Of a stretch of 64,000 nucleotides of DNA, positions 63,729-64,000 are shown one piece after another. Origin of the DNA: Syntrophomonas wolfei subsp. methylbutyratica (GTDB lineage: Bacteria; Bacillota; Syntrophomonadia; Syntrophomonadales; Syntrophomonadaceae). How positions within the stretch are numbered: position 1 is the stretch's first letter; every line of letters starts with the position of its first letter. Location of the stretch: contig NZ_BBQT01000017.1 of NCBI RefSeq assembly GCF_001570625.1, positions 1 to 64,000 of the forward strand, read 5' to 3'. The translations under genes were made by a program, and so were the position numbers. The notes beneath the pieces were generated by a model, which saw only the letters and a list, made by a program, of their open reading frames with translations, searched no databases and was not told where the DNA came from.

Positions 63729-64000
63729 TTAATTGAACTCCACCACGGTGACCCCATGGCCGCCTTCTTCCCGCAGACCATCGCGATAACTTTTAACATA
63801 GCGGTGGTCTTTCAGGTAATGGCGAACTGCGGTTCTCAAGGCTCCAGTGCCCTTGCCATGGATAATACGCACCGAATCCAGGCCTAAGAGATTGGCATCC
63901 TCCAGGTACTTATCGATTATATACAGGGCATCTTCAGCCAACTGTCCCCGCACATCAATCTCCTTGGAAATTGTCCGGGCCTTTTCCAGAAAACTCTGGT
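63729..64000 (-). CDS. mutS2: MutS2 C-terminal Smr domain (partial, 5' part outside the window)
   Basis: The open frame ends at 63729 and runs off the right edge, so only about 90 residues are seen. They include EIDVRGQLAEDALYIIDKYL, then VRIIHGKGTGALR and the terminal GGHGVTVVEFN: a Smr nuclease domain with the DxRG and HGKGTG motifs. In Firmicutes this domain closes MutS2, which suppresses recombination or rescues stalled ribosomes. The MutS core is not visible, so a free Smr protein is possible but less likely. Confidence 0.8.
   Translation of the reverse strand, partial: QSFLEKARTISKEIDVRGQLAEDALYIIDKYLEDANLLGLDSVRIIHGKGTGALRTAVRHYLKDHRYVKSYRDGLREEGGHGVTVVEFN

Noticed and set aside
1-64000. 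CRISPR arrays, prophage structural genes, integrase or conjugation genes
   Set aside because: No regularly spaced direct repeats, no cas genes and no phage or conjugation proteins could be seen.

Overview
The window looks like chromosome of an anaerobic, spore-forming member of the Clostridia. The best guess is the Syntrophomonadaceae (a Syntrophomonas-like butyrate oxidiser). Sporulation is shown by spoIIP and an sspH-type spore protein, and the Gram-positive layout by addA/addB, ypmA-lepB, a clostridial EF-G paralogue and many TTG/GTG starts behind strong Shine-Dalgarno sequences. A butyrate/acetate-type CoA-transferase, a PHA synthase beside an acyl-CoA synthetase, and the futalosine menaquinone genes fit that lifestyle. 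The genus is inference; no 16S gene is present.

Layout. 0-10 kb: PP-loop ATPase, SGNH hydrolase, UPF0182 protein, then a minus-strand run mqnE-mqnA-mqnC-purine nucleoside phosphorylase, and ddl. 10-16 kb: tRNA-Trp, MscS channel, EF-G paralogue, and ypmA-lepB-surE-small membrane protein. 16-30 kb: CoA-transferase, addA, phaC, acyl-CoA synthetase, an unknown 429-residue protein and addB, interspersed with four dispersed repeats (E, B, C, D). 30-40 kb: transporters, DinG-type helicase, thioesterase, 3D-domain protein, ahcY, spoIIP, MFS exporter, tRNA-Arg. 41-46 kb: a two-gene unit that I do not recognise as a described system: a Hint (intein/hedgehog-like) protein overlapping a large LamG + transmembrane + papain/transglutaminase-like protein. 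46-50 kb: hicA (frameshifted)/hicB and a Ku/LigD end-joining cluster. 50-54 kb: a c-di-AMP (ydaO-type) riboswitch upstream of a KamA-family enzyme whose substrate-determining residues are those of glutamate 2,3-aminomutase, followed by a membrane-anchored glycosidase-like protein. 54-64 kb: vapBC-type module, RND transporter, tdk, sspH, tRNA-Gln and tRNA-Glu, tyrS, PBP1A and the 3' end of mutS2.

How genes work together. mqnA, mqnE and mqnC give most of the early futalosine route, and the neighbouring phosphorylase could supply the missing purine-removal step. AddAB, Ku/LigD and DinG serve DNA repair. ypmA-lepB-surE overlap or nearly abut. The riboswitch-aminomutase pair suggests c-di-AMP control of beta-glutamate, a compatible solute. 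Two families of structured dispersed repeats (A/B/C and D/E/F) share short hairpin cassettes and break up the addB-addA region.

Main candidates for something new: the Hint/LamG-transglutaminase gene pair, the c-di-AMP-riboswitch-controlled glutamate 2,3-aminomutase, and the modular hairpin repeats. Limits: all calls are from reading the sequence and from memory of families. No alignments, folding or searches were run.
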